DNA of 17,595 nt from Clostridia bacterium (GCA_017621295.1 JAGATI010000204.1:1-17595); one strand, 5' to 3'. Shown: positions 1-6,726, numbered from the stretch's first letter. The notes: generated from the sequence alone by a model not told the origin. A program made the numbers and translations.

Positions 1-75
1 AAGGGCGAGAGACATGTCTACACTCATTCTAGATAACTTACCTTGATTTACATTCGAAATTTTAATTTTACTCAT
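1..75 (-). CDS. N-terminus of unknown protein (partial)
   Basis: An open frame begins with ATG at 75 and runs off the left edge, giving 25 residues that start MSKIKISNVNQGKLSR. No domain can be recognised in so short a piece. About 100 nt of AT-rich, gene-free sequence precedes it, after the terminator of the upstream gene. A TATATTTG at 110-117 (minus strand) matches the Bacteroidetes -7 consensus TAnnTTTG, but no correctly spaced -33 TTTG is visible, so the promoter is only a possibility. The gene probably starts a separate transcription unit. Confidence 0.6.
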   Translation of the reverse strand, partial: MSKIKISNVNQGKLSRMSVDMSLAL

Positions 76-181
76 AATTTTTAATTGTTTTGTTTATGTT
101 AATATAATTCAAATATAGTTTAGAAGTTGCAAAATTTTATTTAATTCTTGTTAAATATGGTTATATGCAATTAAAACAAAA

Positions 182-212
182 GAAGATGCTACATATATAA
201 TGTAACATCTTC
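182..212 (-). terminator. Rho-independent terminator
   Basis: A 13-bp hairpin (arms 182-194 and 200-212, 5-nt loop) contains a single C/A mismatch that becomes a U-G pair in the minus-strand RNA. On that strand it is followed by a U-rich run (TTTTGTTTT). It lies about 40 nt beyond the stop codon of the SEC-C gene and separates that gene from the next minus-strand gene. Confidence 0.8.
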
Positions 213-252
213 ACCATTGCAAATTTACACGAAAAGAGTTTTAAGTATGTTA

Positions 253-585
253 TTATGATAATTCCTTCAATTTTTCATATTTCCCTGTATTTAGGCAACA
301 ATTCTTATATTTCTTACCTGAACCACAAGGACAAGGTTCATTTCTTCCAATCTTCTTATATTCCCTAACTTTAGTTTTTGTCTTTGAAACAAACATATTA
401 TGTATATTGGCAATACCCCCAGATACTACAGCAGCATCACCTTTATGTTGATTAATAGAAGCTTCATTTAGATTTTGCAAATGCTCAACTTGTTCTGGAT
501 TAGGATTAGTAACATCTGCCATAATTCCATCCATTAATGAAGCATTGTTAGATCTTACAGCTTCTACAAGGTTATTGTTTTCCAT
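253..585 (-). CDS. SEC-C motif small protein
   Basis: A protein of 110 residues. Residues about 79-97 form a SEC-C zinc knuckle ([18 protein letters not shown], with Cys85, Cys87, Cys96 and Cys97), the metal-binding motif found at the C-terminus of SecA and in many small bacterial and phage proteins. In SecA it binds zinc and contacts SecB or ribosomes. The first ~75 residues are polar, rich in Asn and Glu, and match no family I know. It is the last gene before a strong terminator, downstream of a small unknown gene and ssb. The motif is certain. The role is not: it may recruit a host protein or nucleic acid. Confidence 0.85.
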   Translation of the reverse strand: MENNNLVEAVRSNNASLMDGIMADVTNPNPEQVEHLQNLNEASINQHKGDAAVVSGGIANIHNMFVSKTKTKVREYKKIGRNEPCPCGSGKKYKNCCLNTGKYEKLKELS

Positions 586-593
586 AAATCTTT

Positions 594-782
594 TTATATT
601 ATATTGTATTTTTTTTCAATATTTTCAAATTCAACTTTCATTAACTTAAGCCATGCCAATATATTTTCTTTGTTGTATGTTTGTTCTGACAACCTATTCA
701 ATATATATGACATATTTGTCACTAAATGTTGAATTTCTATCTTATCTTTTACATCTTTACTTAATTCTATCATAATATACAT
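594..782 (-). CDS. Small unknown protein
   Basis: An open frame between the SEC-C gene (8 nt gap) and ssb. The longest version starts at 812, but its first ten codons are exactly the 26-bp hairpin downstream of ssb, so I prefer the ATG at 782 (62 residues, [18 protein letters not shown]...) or the one at 773. The protein is charged and probably helical, with no cysteine motif or signal peptide and no recognised family. Its position suggests it is expressed by read-through from ssb or from within the hairpin region. Confidence 0.5.
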   Translation of the reverse strand: MYIMIELSKDVKDKIEIQHLVTNMSYILNRLSEQTYNKENILAWLKLMKVEFENIEKKYNII

Positions 783-783
783 T

Positions 784-809
784 AAAGAGTGGTCACATGA
801 CCACTCTTT
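784..809 (-). terminator. Perfect hairpin after ssb
   Basis: Two perfect 12-nt arms (784-795 and 798-809) surround two bases, so the usable structure is an 11-bp stem with a 4-nt loop. It begins 11 nt after the ssb stop codon, where a terminator would be expected. The U-tract beyond it on the minus strand is weak (UUUAAUGUAUAUU), so it may instead protect the abundant ssb message from 3' decay, or be a partial terminator that lets some transcription reach the two small genes downstream. Confidence 0.6.
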
Positions 810-820
810 CATATATATGT

Positions 821-1954
821 TTAGAATGGTAGATCATCATCCTCTGCTGGTGGAACACCTAAATCAGTATGTGCGCTACTTGCAGTATCATATATCTTAG
901 TATTATTTGCTTTAGCGTTATCTACCTCCTTCTTAGCTTCCTCTGTAATAGCAGCAGGTGCATTCATAACTGTTTGTGGATCATTACCATCAAGAACAAT
1001 CTTAATCCACTTATTGATACGTTCTGTTGCCTCTGGCGACCATGGCTTATATCCAACTTCCTCATCAAGGTCAGGACAGAATGTCTTAATTTCCTCAATT
1101 ACTCTCTTATAGATTTCACCAAGCTTCTTAGTATTGTCATTTGACTTAATTTCTGCTTCAGCTGCTTTACGTTTTTCAGGATCCTTCTCCTTCCAAACTC
1201 CAGTTGTCATAGCATCAACATACTCATCAAGAACCCTTTGTTCTTCTTCAGTAAGAAATGGCTTACCATCAGGATAAGTACAACTTACAATATCCTCTGT
1301 AATTTCAGATGTAGAATAAGAAATTTCTCTTGTCTTACGATCTGGTTGCTTTGGATCATCAGGTCCTGGAGTAACCTCCAAGTCAATTGCACGTCCAAAT
1401 AAGAAGTCCATTACAGGAATTTTTGCCTTCTTATCTGATGTAGGCATTTGTTTTGCATTGATAGCCTCCCAAATAAACTTAGGACACTTCCACAACATAT
1501 ACTTACCTACCAACTCTGGCTGGTTATTGTCCTCCATTACCTGAATTGTCACATAACGAGCAAATCGCTTGTCAAATAAGCCCTTACCACCATTGGCCTT
1601 TGTATCAGCCTGCGCTTTAAGAATTGGATCTGTTGAAAAATGACAAGCCTTCCATGCCTTAAACATAGGACAATTCTTATCATTGTTAGTTAGAGATGAT
1701 ACAACTGTAAGGTAACCTTCATTATCTTGAATTGTATAAGTTTGCTGTTCAAGAACTGATCTCTTAAGGTTACGGGGTGCATAAATAATCTTAATCTGTG
1801 AACGATAGATTCCATCATCAGATTTAGATTCACTTGGTCGGCAATGATAGATGTTAGGATTGCCATTTGATGAAGTTGATGTTTGTGGATTGTTTACATC
1901 AAGGTCTTTAGGGTCGAAGCCCAAAATGTCGTTTTCTAAATTTTCGTTACTCAT
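821..1954 (-). CDS. Single-stranded DNA-binding protein, T4 gp32-like
   Basis: A 377-residue protein that should coat single-stranded DNA during replication, recombination and repair. The central region follows the T4 gp32 core: an NDKNCPMFKAW stretch near residues 91-101, then FARYVTIQVM (131-140), a KYMLWKCPKFIWEAINA block (151-167) and a further beta region near 180-200. The gp32 zinc site looks incomplete: Cys95 is present, but the CxxC partner is replaced by CPMF. The extreme C-terminus, AEDDDLPF, closely resembles the acidic tip of bacterial SSB (DDDIPF), which recruits partner proteins. The frame can be extended to a TTG at 1963, but the ATG at 1954 is the natural start. The leader contains repeated AAATTTGACA-like elements that may serve autoregulation, as in T4 gene 32. 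A hairpin follows the stop. Confidence 0.85.
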   Translation of the reverse strand: MSNENLENDILGFDPKDLDVNNPQTSTSSNGNPNIYHCRPSESKSDDGIYRSQIKIIYAPRNLKRSVLEQQTYTIQDNEGYLTVVSSLTNNDKNCPMFKAWKACHFSTDPILKAQADTKANGGKGLFDKRFARYVTIQVMEDNNQPELVGKYMLWKCPKFIWEAINAKQMPTSDKKAKIPVMDFLFGRAIDLEVTPGPDDPKQPDRKTREISYSTSEITEDIVSCTYPDGKPFLTEEEQRVLDEYVDAMTTGVWKEKDPEKRKAAEAEIKSNDNTKKLGEIYKRVIEEIKTFCPDLDEEVGYKPWSPEATERINKWIKIVLDGNDPQTVMNAPAAITEEAKKEVDNAKANNTKIYDTASSAHTDLGVPPAEDDDLPF

Positions 1955-2090
1955 AATTGTCAAATTTACTGTTAATTTTAATGTTCAAATTTATTGTTTA
2001 ATTTATGTATAAAATATAGAACTGTTATTGCTAACAATTCAAACTTTTGTCAAATTTTTTGTTAAATGTTATGTCAAATTATTATATATA
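1955..2090 (-). promoter_or_regulatory. ssb leader with repeated AATTTGACA motifs
   Basis: This 136-bp gene-free stretch upstream of ssb carries close copies of tgtcaaatt (AATTTGACA on the ssb sense strand) at 1958-1968, 1982-1993 (tgttcaaattta), 2048-2058 and 2072-2081, with weaker copies at 2038-2046 and 2059-2068. It is almost free of G+C and looks unstructured. Such a leader could hold promoters or, by analogy with the T4 gene 32 mRNA operator, a binding array for the SSB itself. A GTTCTATAT block (about 2024-2032) also occurs in the ompA-like leader. Confidence 0.45.
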
Positions 2091-2420
2091 TTACATTAAT
2101 CCCAAAGTATTTGGTACTTTACCGTTTGTCAATGTCTTTGGTGAATTTATGTTTGCCATTTGTGTTGTTGGTGAACCTACAGTTATTATAGTACCATATA
2201 TGTTTGCATTTCTTACATAATAGTCTATAGCGGCTGCAAGTCTTTGTGCTAATGGTTCAGATATAGATTCATTTATAGACTTTCCAAATTGTTTTGCTAT
2301 ATCATTTCCAACAGACGTAGCTGTTGGAAATGTACTCTTCAATGCATGTTCAAATGCTGTTGGAAATGTCTCATCAAATGCTTTCTTTATTTCTTTGAAC
2401 AACTTTTCTTGATTTAGCAT
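2091..2420 (-). CDS. Unknown protein, possible virion component
   Basis: I start it at the ATG at 2420, one base after the stop of the upstream gene, because the longer frame (from 2447) overlaps that gene by 26 nt. The 109 residues begin MLNQEKLFKEIKKAFDETF. Residues about 15-75 are amphipathic helix. A PLAQRLAAAIDYYVRNA stretch is followed by a beta-type IYGTIITVGSPTTQ segment, a pattern seen in small structural proteins of tailed phages. No family can be assigned with confidence. It is translationally coupled to the 2422-2832 gene and lies upstream of the ssb leader. Confidence 0.7.
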   Translation of the reverse strand: MLNQEKLFKEIKKAFDETFPTAFEHALKSTFPTATSVGNDIAKQFGKSINESISEPLAQRLAAAIDYYVRNANIYGTIITVGSPTTQMANINSPKTLTNGKVPNTLGLM

Positions 2421-2421
2421 C

Positions 2422-2832
2422 TTAACGTTTAAAAATCCAAGCTGCAAATTCTGTAAGACTGCCCTTTATATCATTTAGAATCTTATCTTCAAAATTACCA
2501 AGTGGCTGGATTACAGTATCTACATACTCGTCTACAATTTTATCAATCTTACCACGTTCATCTTCTGTAAGCAATGATGATGGTTGTACAATCTCTTGTT
2601 TTTGCTCCTCTGGTTCATTTGCTTCATCATAAATTCTGTCAATTGAATCAATAAGATTACTAAGGAAGTTCTCACCAAAGAATGCACTTACAAATGGATT
2701 GTTAAGTCCAACTTCAATTGCTTCTACAGCTTTATCATGACCTTCTTTAGTAGTAAGATCATATACATCTACTTTATCTTTAGAATTTGTATTTGTCAAA
2801 TTTTCAAGCAAATCTTTTAATAGTTCGTTCAT
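2422..2832 (-). CDS. Unknown acidic helical protein
   Basis: A 136-residue acidic protein (MNELLKDLLENLTNTNSKDK...), mostly predicted helix. There is a Pro/Glu/Gln-rich hinge near residues 72-85 and a second helical half ending AAWIFKR. No signal peptide, membrane segment or known motif is visible. It is the first gene after the tmRNA-like RNA, and its stop is one base from the start of the next gene, so the two are probably made together and may form a complex. Confidence 0.7.
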   Translation of the reverse strand: MNELLKDLLENLTNTNSKDKVDVYDLTTKEGHDKAVEAIEVGLNNPFVSAFFGENFLSNLIDSIDRIYDEANEPEEQKQEIVQPSSLLTEDERGKIDKIVDEYVDTVIQPLGNFEDKILNDIKGSLTEFAAWIFKR

Positions 2833-2903
2833 AATTATTTACCTCTCTATATATTAATAAGTTTATATATTTAATAATAATTTATATATTTGACATATAT
2901 ATG

Positions 2904-2978
2904 TGGAGTTGGAGGGATTCGAACCCTCGTATCTCAGATTATATTATATATCTAAGAGCAAATAGCCAAGTCAACCCC
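2904..2978 (-). ncRNA. tmRNA-like tRNA-like domain, no tag region
   Basis: On the minus strand this 75-nt element has a 7-bp acceptor stem, GGGGTTG (2972-2978) with CAACTCC (2905-2911), discriminator A (2904), and a perfect T-arm of GAGGG/CCCTC around TTCGAAT (2912-2928). The third acceptor pair is G-U, the alanine identity pair of tRNA-Ala and tmRNA. The D region reads ACTTGGCTATTTG and forms no D stem. Together with the acceptor it resembles the 5' end of tmRNA (GGGGcUGA..UGG). In place of an anticodon arm there is a 7-bp helix (2932-2938 with 2951-2957) and a 12-nt AT loop, where tmRNA would have helix P2 and its long insert. CCA is not encoded. The first 27 nt overlap the 3' end of the upstream coding gene. 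It may also be a decayed tRNA; no anticodon can be assigned. Confidence 0.5.
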
Positions 2979-3560
2979 TATGTCAAATACATGTATTGTT
3001 GGGCATGCTAATGGATTCTTAATATAGTCATCTACACTCTTATATGCATGTTTATACAGTCTATTCTGATATCCATGTATGATAAATGTGTTGATACAAG
3101 GCTTACCGTTAAAATATGATCTAGCATTGTCATCTAACAAATTTGCAAGTTCATACCATATCATAAGACTTCCAATGTTTAAATGAACATCAAATACAAT
3201 ATCTCTATTGACATCCGTCTTAATGTTCCATTTACCATTACCATTATATATTATCATGACTATATTTCGTAAGTCATCATCTGTTTTATAGTTAGCATAT
3301 TTCATATATGAAACTAAAGCACAATCATATTCATCAGTATAGTCAATATATCCAATATTTGTCAATATATCATTTATTGCAGTTCTTATGTCTTTAGATA
3401 ACTTAGATCTAAACAATGAAGACATCTTATGATAAGAATGCCTTATGATATCATATGCATGTATATCACATGTTATGTTTGGCCTACCAACACAATATCT
3501 TACTGACATATATATTAAGTCCTCTTCATATGAGGATAGTTTATTTGCTTGTCGTTTCAT
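2952..3560 (-). CDS. Unknown conserved-looking protein
   Basis: A 202-residue soluble protein starting MKRQANKLSSYEEDLIYMS. The N-terminal half is helical and rich in Tyr, His and Cys (RYCVGRPNITCDIHAYDIIRH near 21-41). The C-terminal half mixes helix and strand (DIVFDVHLNIGSLMIWYELA near 125-144). No catalytic motif is recognisable. Its last eight codons and stop lie inside the tmRNA-like RNA gene, so part of the C-terminus is constrained by RNA structure or is a recent read-in. A 16-nt gap separates it from the membrane-anchored gene upstream. Confidence 0.75.
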   Translation of the reverse strand: MKRQANKLSSYEEDLIYMSVRYCVGRPNITCDIHAYDIIRHSYHKMSSLFRSKLSKDIRTAINDILTNIGYIDYTDEYDCALVSYMKYANYKTDDDLRNIVMIIYNGNGKWNIKTDVNRDIVFDVHLNIGSLMIWYELANLLDDNARSYFNGKPCINTFIIHGYQNRLYKHAYKSVDDYIKNPLACPTIHVFDIGVDLAICS

Positions 3561-3576
3561 ATATGTATAAAATTAA

Positions 3577-3927
3577 TTATTTGCTTTGCTTCTTTATTTG
3601 TCTTATAAGTGCATCAGTTTGTGCTTTTTGCTTAGCAATATTAGCAGCATTTATAGAATCAGTCTTATTACGTTGCTTTATATACTCATCAGTCTGCTTA
3701 CCAAACTTATTGTACATACGAATCTGATTAGCATAATCTGTAGTATCTCTAACTAAAGCTTTAACTTGACTGTCTAATGAAGATATCATACTGTCTTTAA
3801 CAGTAACTTCTGTTGACAACTTATCTATCTTTACACTTCTATTACAAGATTGTGTACATTTATTTAAGCTGAACATCAATAAAACTACTAATAATATGTT
3901 CTTCCAATTTTTCTTTATCTTATTCAT
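3577..3927 (-). CDS. Membrane-anchored coiled-coil protein
   Basis: A 116-residue protein with a short basic N-terminus, one hydrophobic segment (residues about 11-22, ILLVVLLMFSLN) and then a long polar, probably coiled-coil tail rich in Lys, Asp and Gln. Cys25 and Cys29 follow the membrane segment, but LNKC is not a proper lipobox. The topology (N-in anchor, periplasmic coiled coil) is that of an inner-membrane spanin (Rz-like) or another envelope protein. With no neighbouring holin, endolysin or outer-membrane spanin in view, lysis function is only a guess. Confidence 0.7.
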   Translation of the reverse strand: MNKIKKNWKNILLVVLLMFSLNKCTQSCNRSVKIDKLSTEVTVKDSMISSLDSQVKALVRDTTDYANQIRMYNKFGKQTDEYIKQRNKTDSINAANIAKQKAQTDALIRQIKKQSK

Positions 3928-3969
3928 CTCTATATTGTCACATTATAATATTTAGTTATAATAACAACT

Positions 3970-4683
3970 TTAATGCTTAATGTCAGAATTTCCAAAACCT
4001 GTTTCTCCACGCTGAGAATCATTCATAGCTTCTTCATATTCCTCTTGTGTCATATTTTCAAACTTTTCACCCCTTTCAATTACTTCTATAACCATTTGTG
4101 AAAATTTGTCACCACAATAAAATCTTCCATTGACACCTTGTTTTGTATATGATGCTGACAGATGACATATTCCAGCATAATCTTCATCTACAACACATGC
4201 ACGAGTGTCCCATCCTCTATTACCCATACCTGACTTATTATAGAATATCCCAGCAGTATCATGACTTAGACAAACATGAATTCCAGAACATATAAGTAAA
4301 TGATCAGAAAACTTACATTCAATTCCAGGTATTCCAAGTTCATCAAATATGAGATAGTTGTCTACAAATTTAAATATCTTTTCATCTTCATTCTTTGAAT
4401 TTCTAATATAATTAGAATCCAATGCAAGATATAGCATCAATATGTTTTCAATATTTTCTTCAACAACAGAACGTCCATACTTAGAAGCTACGTATGTACT
4501 AAGAATGCTTATAATATCATTCATTTCATCATCTGACTTCTTATATGATTTCTTAAATGCATTCAATGCTTTATGCTTTTGTGTTGTTGTCTTCAAATTA
4601 GGTACATAAAAATCATACCCTGCTGCTGAATAGTTTGTTGTTGGATCAATGCCAAATTCGTTCCATCCTCGTAAGTTCTTCAT
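3970..4683 (-). CDS. dut: dUTP diphosphatase (dUTPase), enlarged
   Basis: Hydrolyses dUTP to dUMP and pyrophosphate, keeping uracil out of DNA and feeding dUMP to thymidylate synthesis. All five trimeric-dUTPase motifs are recognisable: I AAGYDFYVP (20-28), II NKSGMGNRG (149-157), III VVDEDYAG (164-171, with the catalytic Asp and the Tyr that selects against ribose), IV GDKFSQMVI (191-199) and V RGETGFGNSD (225-234). At 237 residues it is about 90 longer than the usual enzyme. The extra part is a mostly helical insert between motifs I and II (about 31-115). It is the first gene of a minus-strand unit whose promoter region is the repeat array at 4684-4892, and it fits with the nucleotide-metabolism genes near 13 kb. 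Confidence 0.93.
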   Translation of the reverse strand: MKNLRGWNEFGIDPTTNYSAAGYDFYVPNLKTTTQKHKALNAFKKSYKKSDDEMNDIISILSTYVASKYGRSVVEENIENILMLYLALDSNYIRNSKNEDEKIFKFVDNYLIFDELGIPGIECKFSDHLLICSGIHVCLSHDTAGIFYNKSGMGNRGWDTRACVVDEDYAGICHLSASYTKQGVNGRFYCGDKFSQMVIEVIERGEKFENMTQEEYEEAMNDSQRGETGFGNSDIKH

Positions 4684-4720
4684 TTTTCAAATTTTAATAT
4701 GATTATTTATTAAATTTAAT

Positions 4721-4837
4721 ATAGATACTTTTTTATCATTTTTCAATATATAAATGATACATAGATACTTTTTATCATTTTTCAATATATAAATGATACA
4801 TAGATACTTTTTTATCATTTTTCAATATATAAATGAT
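4721..4837. repeat. Three tandem 40-bp hairpin repeats
   Basis: Three near-identical head-to-tail units occupy 4721-4760 (40 bp), 4761-4799 (39 bp, one T fewer) and 4800-4837 (38 bp, 3' end diverged). Each holds a 7-bp inverted repeat, ATCATTT/AAATGAT, with a 10-nt AT loop, spaced by a conserved atagatac plus T-run. The array lies between the divergent dUTPase and plus-strand genes in a 209-bp gap with no other gene. Candidate roles are operator sites, multiple promoters for one of the divergent units, or iterons of a replication origin. Confidence 0.9.
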
Positions 4838-4892
4838 GTATAATATTGGTTCTTTATTTTTAATATATATATCATTATTAATATAGTAATTG

Positions 4893-5648
4893 ATGAAAGA
4901 ACTTTCACAATTTTTGACAGAAAGGTTATGTGATGAATCTCTATATAATGAACAATGTGAATCATATCTTGTAGAGAAATATGATTCACATGATAAAATC
5001 ATACAAGAAGGTGTATTGAAATGGATAAAGAGCTTTTGGAAAAGAACAACACAATTTGTAAGCAATTGGATAAATAGAGGTGGCAAAAAGGTAAATGTGG
5101 GTAGAAATGATGGTAAAGTTAAGATAAGCAAACCAGCAACACAAACATACTTTGACATACATGCTACATTTAATGATGCAAATAATGAAGGAAAAATAAA
5201 GTCTGAACTATATCCATATACAAAAAAGTATCTTGACAAATATCATGTATCACTTAGACCAAATGGAATAACTGAGAATACATGGAATAAAATGTCAGAG
5301 GTGGACATTATATTTGAACCAAACAACGCATTTATAAACGAGAAATATCCAATATTCAATATGCTATATTCTGAACATATACATTTCTATGACAAATACA
5401 TACATATATTTGCTATAGAAATGTCATCAATAGCTAAAGGTGTAACAAAGAAAGAATTGTTCGAATATGCAATAAACAACATAATAAACTTTAAGAAATA
5501 TGATGGATTGACATTGTCTATGAACAATCCACAACATACAAGTATAATGGAAATATCTCAGTATAAGTATAAGAACTTTATATGGGAAACATTAGAATCA
5601 AATGAAAGAGATAAAGCTGATAAAATGCTTATCATGAGATTTAAATAG
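4893..5648 (+). CDS. GNAT-like protein with capsid-targeting-like N-terminus
   Basis: A 251-residue protein starting at the ATG at 4893 (MKELSQFLTERLCDES); the frame also has a TTG three bases earlier. The C-terminal third (about 160-251) has the order of elements of a GNAT acyltransferase: a strand (YIHIFAIEMSSIA), a helix, a strand (YDGLTLSM), then an N-x-H-T-S-I-x-E-I-x-x-YKYKNF block like GNAT motif B. The pyrophosphate-loop signature is degenerate, so the assignment is tentative. The N-terminus resembles T4 internal-protein leaders (MKTYQEFIAEA), which target proteins into the prohead and are cleaved after a (L/I)xE site; LTE fits. It is one of only two complete plus-strand genes and ends at a bidirectional terminator. 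Confidence 0.75.
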   Translation: MKELSQFLTERLCDESLYNEQCESYLVEKYDSHDKIIQEGVLKWIKSFWKRTTQFVSNWINRGGKKVNVGRNDGKVKISKPATQTYFDIHATFNDANNEGKIKSELYPYTKKYLDKYHVSLRPNGITENTWNKMSEVDIIFEPNNAFINEKYPIFNMLYSEHIHFYDKYIHIFAIEMSSIAKGVTKKELFEYAINNIINFKKYDGLTLSMNNPQHTSIMEISQYKYKNFIWETLESNERDKADKMLIMRFK

Positions 5649-5654
5649 ACAAAT

Positions 5655-5682
5655 AAAGGGAACAACATATGCTGTTCCCTTT
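5655..5682. terminator. Bidirectional terminator between convergent genes
   Basis: A perfect 10-bp stem (AAAGGGAACA with TGTTCCCTTT) and an 8-nt loop lie between the plus-strand gene ending at 5648 and the minus-strand ompA-like gene ending at 5704. T-rich sequence follows on the plus strand (TTTTATAATTT), and the minus strand has TTTATTTG after the stem. Confidence 0.85.
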
Positions 5683-5703
5683 TATAATTTAATATATATA
5701 CTT

Positions 5704-6726
5704 TTACTGAACTGTAATAATTGCAATTCTATTTGATTCATCTCCAGTAACACCAACACCACTTGCCGATGTAACCTTGATTCCTCTATTTTCAAGATAT
5801 GTCTTAACTGCTACAGCTCTAGCTTCTGACAATTTTTGATTAAACGTAGTTGTTCCTTCAGGTGATGCAGATGCTACAATTACTACTTCTCCTGTAACTT
5901 TATCAAGATTGTTCTTAGCTACATCTGTCAAATCTGACTTACCCTTAGCAAAGGTTACTACATATGTCTTCTCAACAGGTACCTCTTTCACTACCTCTGT
6001 AACTGTATTCTTTGTGACAACAACCTTACTAGCAGTTTCAAGCTCTGTAATTCTAGCATTAAGCCTGTCAACCTCTAACTGGTCATACAATACTGGCTTA
6101 ACAAATGTTCGTGTATCATTAGATGTCTTAAAGTAATGTATAACGCCAACAGTGACCTCAAAGTTTCCGGTATGCTTATTTAGATTAAAATTGTTCATTC
6201 CACCCCATACTACAGATGGATTTACTACAACTCCCCAGCCATTTTTCTTATCTACATTAAAATTGAGCTCTGCACCTGCTCGATATGTCATATTGTTTGC
6301 ATGTACACTAGTTGTCTTATGACCCCAACCAAGACCAGTATATACAATAGGTTCAAAGAAACGTCGTGTGCCATCAAACTTAAACATATTAAGTACATTG
6401 AATTTAGCATATCCTGATACATTGATCCAATCAAATGTAGTCTTTGTATTATATGCACCATTGCCTGTACCAATAAGTGTCCTACCTTCAACACCTACAC
6501 CAAACCAAGGATTGACAAACTTATTAACACCAACAACAACTATCGGAGCCATACTAGTATGACCAGAATAGAAATTGTCAAACGATGTAAGTACACCACC
6601 TTGAACTGTAACAGACATGTTGTCAGTAAGCTTACTAGAACCAGTATAATTTAACTGAACAGTCTGTGAAAATACTCCAGTTGCAAATGCAAACATTGCA
6701 ACCAATACAATAATAAACTTCTTCAT
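5704..6726 (-). CDS. OmpA-family outer membrane protein
   Basis: A 340-residue protein with a textbook signal peptide (MKKFIIVLVAMFAFATGVFS, cleavage before Gln21). A region to about residue 200 has alternating aromatic and Gly-rich strands typical of an 8-stranded outer-membrane barrel. A Val/Thr/Glu linker follows (about 215-262), then an OmpA C-terminal domain (ASASPEG, FNQKLSEARAVAVKTYLENRG, ending SNRIAIITVQ). The ASPEG form and the R of SEAR are usual for Bacteroidetes OmpA. The Asp of the classical peptidoglycan-binding site (TD) is Ser-type here, as in other ASPEG members. It stands alone between a terminator and a 68-nt leader that shares GTTCTATAT with the ssb leader. In a phage it could mask or replace a surface receptor. 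Confidence 0.88.
   Translation of the reverse strand: MKKFIIVLVAMFAFATGVFSQTVQLNYTGSSKLTDNMSVTVQGGVLTSFDNFYSGHTSMAPIVVVGVNKFVNPWFGVGVEGRTLIGTGNGAYNTKTTFDWINVSGYAKFNVLNMFKFDGTRRFFEPIVYTGLGWGHKTTSVHANNMTYRAGAELNFNVDKKNGWGVVVNPSVVWGGMNNFNLNKHTGNFEVTVGVIHYFKTSNDTRTFVKPVLYDQLEVDRLNARITELETASKVVVTKNTVTEVVKEVPVEKTYVVTFAKGKSDLTDVAKNNLDKVTGEVVIVASASPEGTTTFNQKLSEARAVAVKTYLENRGIKVTSASGVGVTGDESNRIAIITVQ

Noticed and set aside
869..1144. 91-residue plus-strand open frame with hydrophobic start
   Set aside because: It is antisense to the ssb coding region; the hydrophobic look comes from reversed acidic codons.
2904..2978. Ordinary tRNA
   Set aside because: Acceptor and T-arm fit, but no D stem and no 5-bp/7-nt anticodon arm can be formed, and position 8 is A; the tmRNA-end pattern fits better.
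4721..4837. CRISPR array
   Set aside because: The units are directly adjacent with no variable spacers and there are no cas genes.
4775..5239. 154-residue minus-strand open frame
   Set aside because: It lies opposite the plus-strand gene and the repeat array; its composition (hydrophobic and Ser-rich runs) is that of an antisense shadow.
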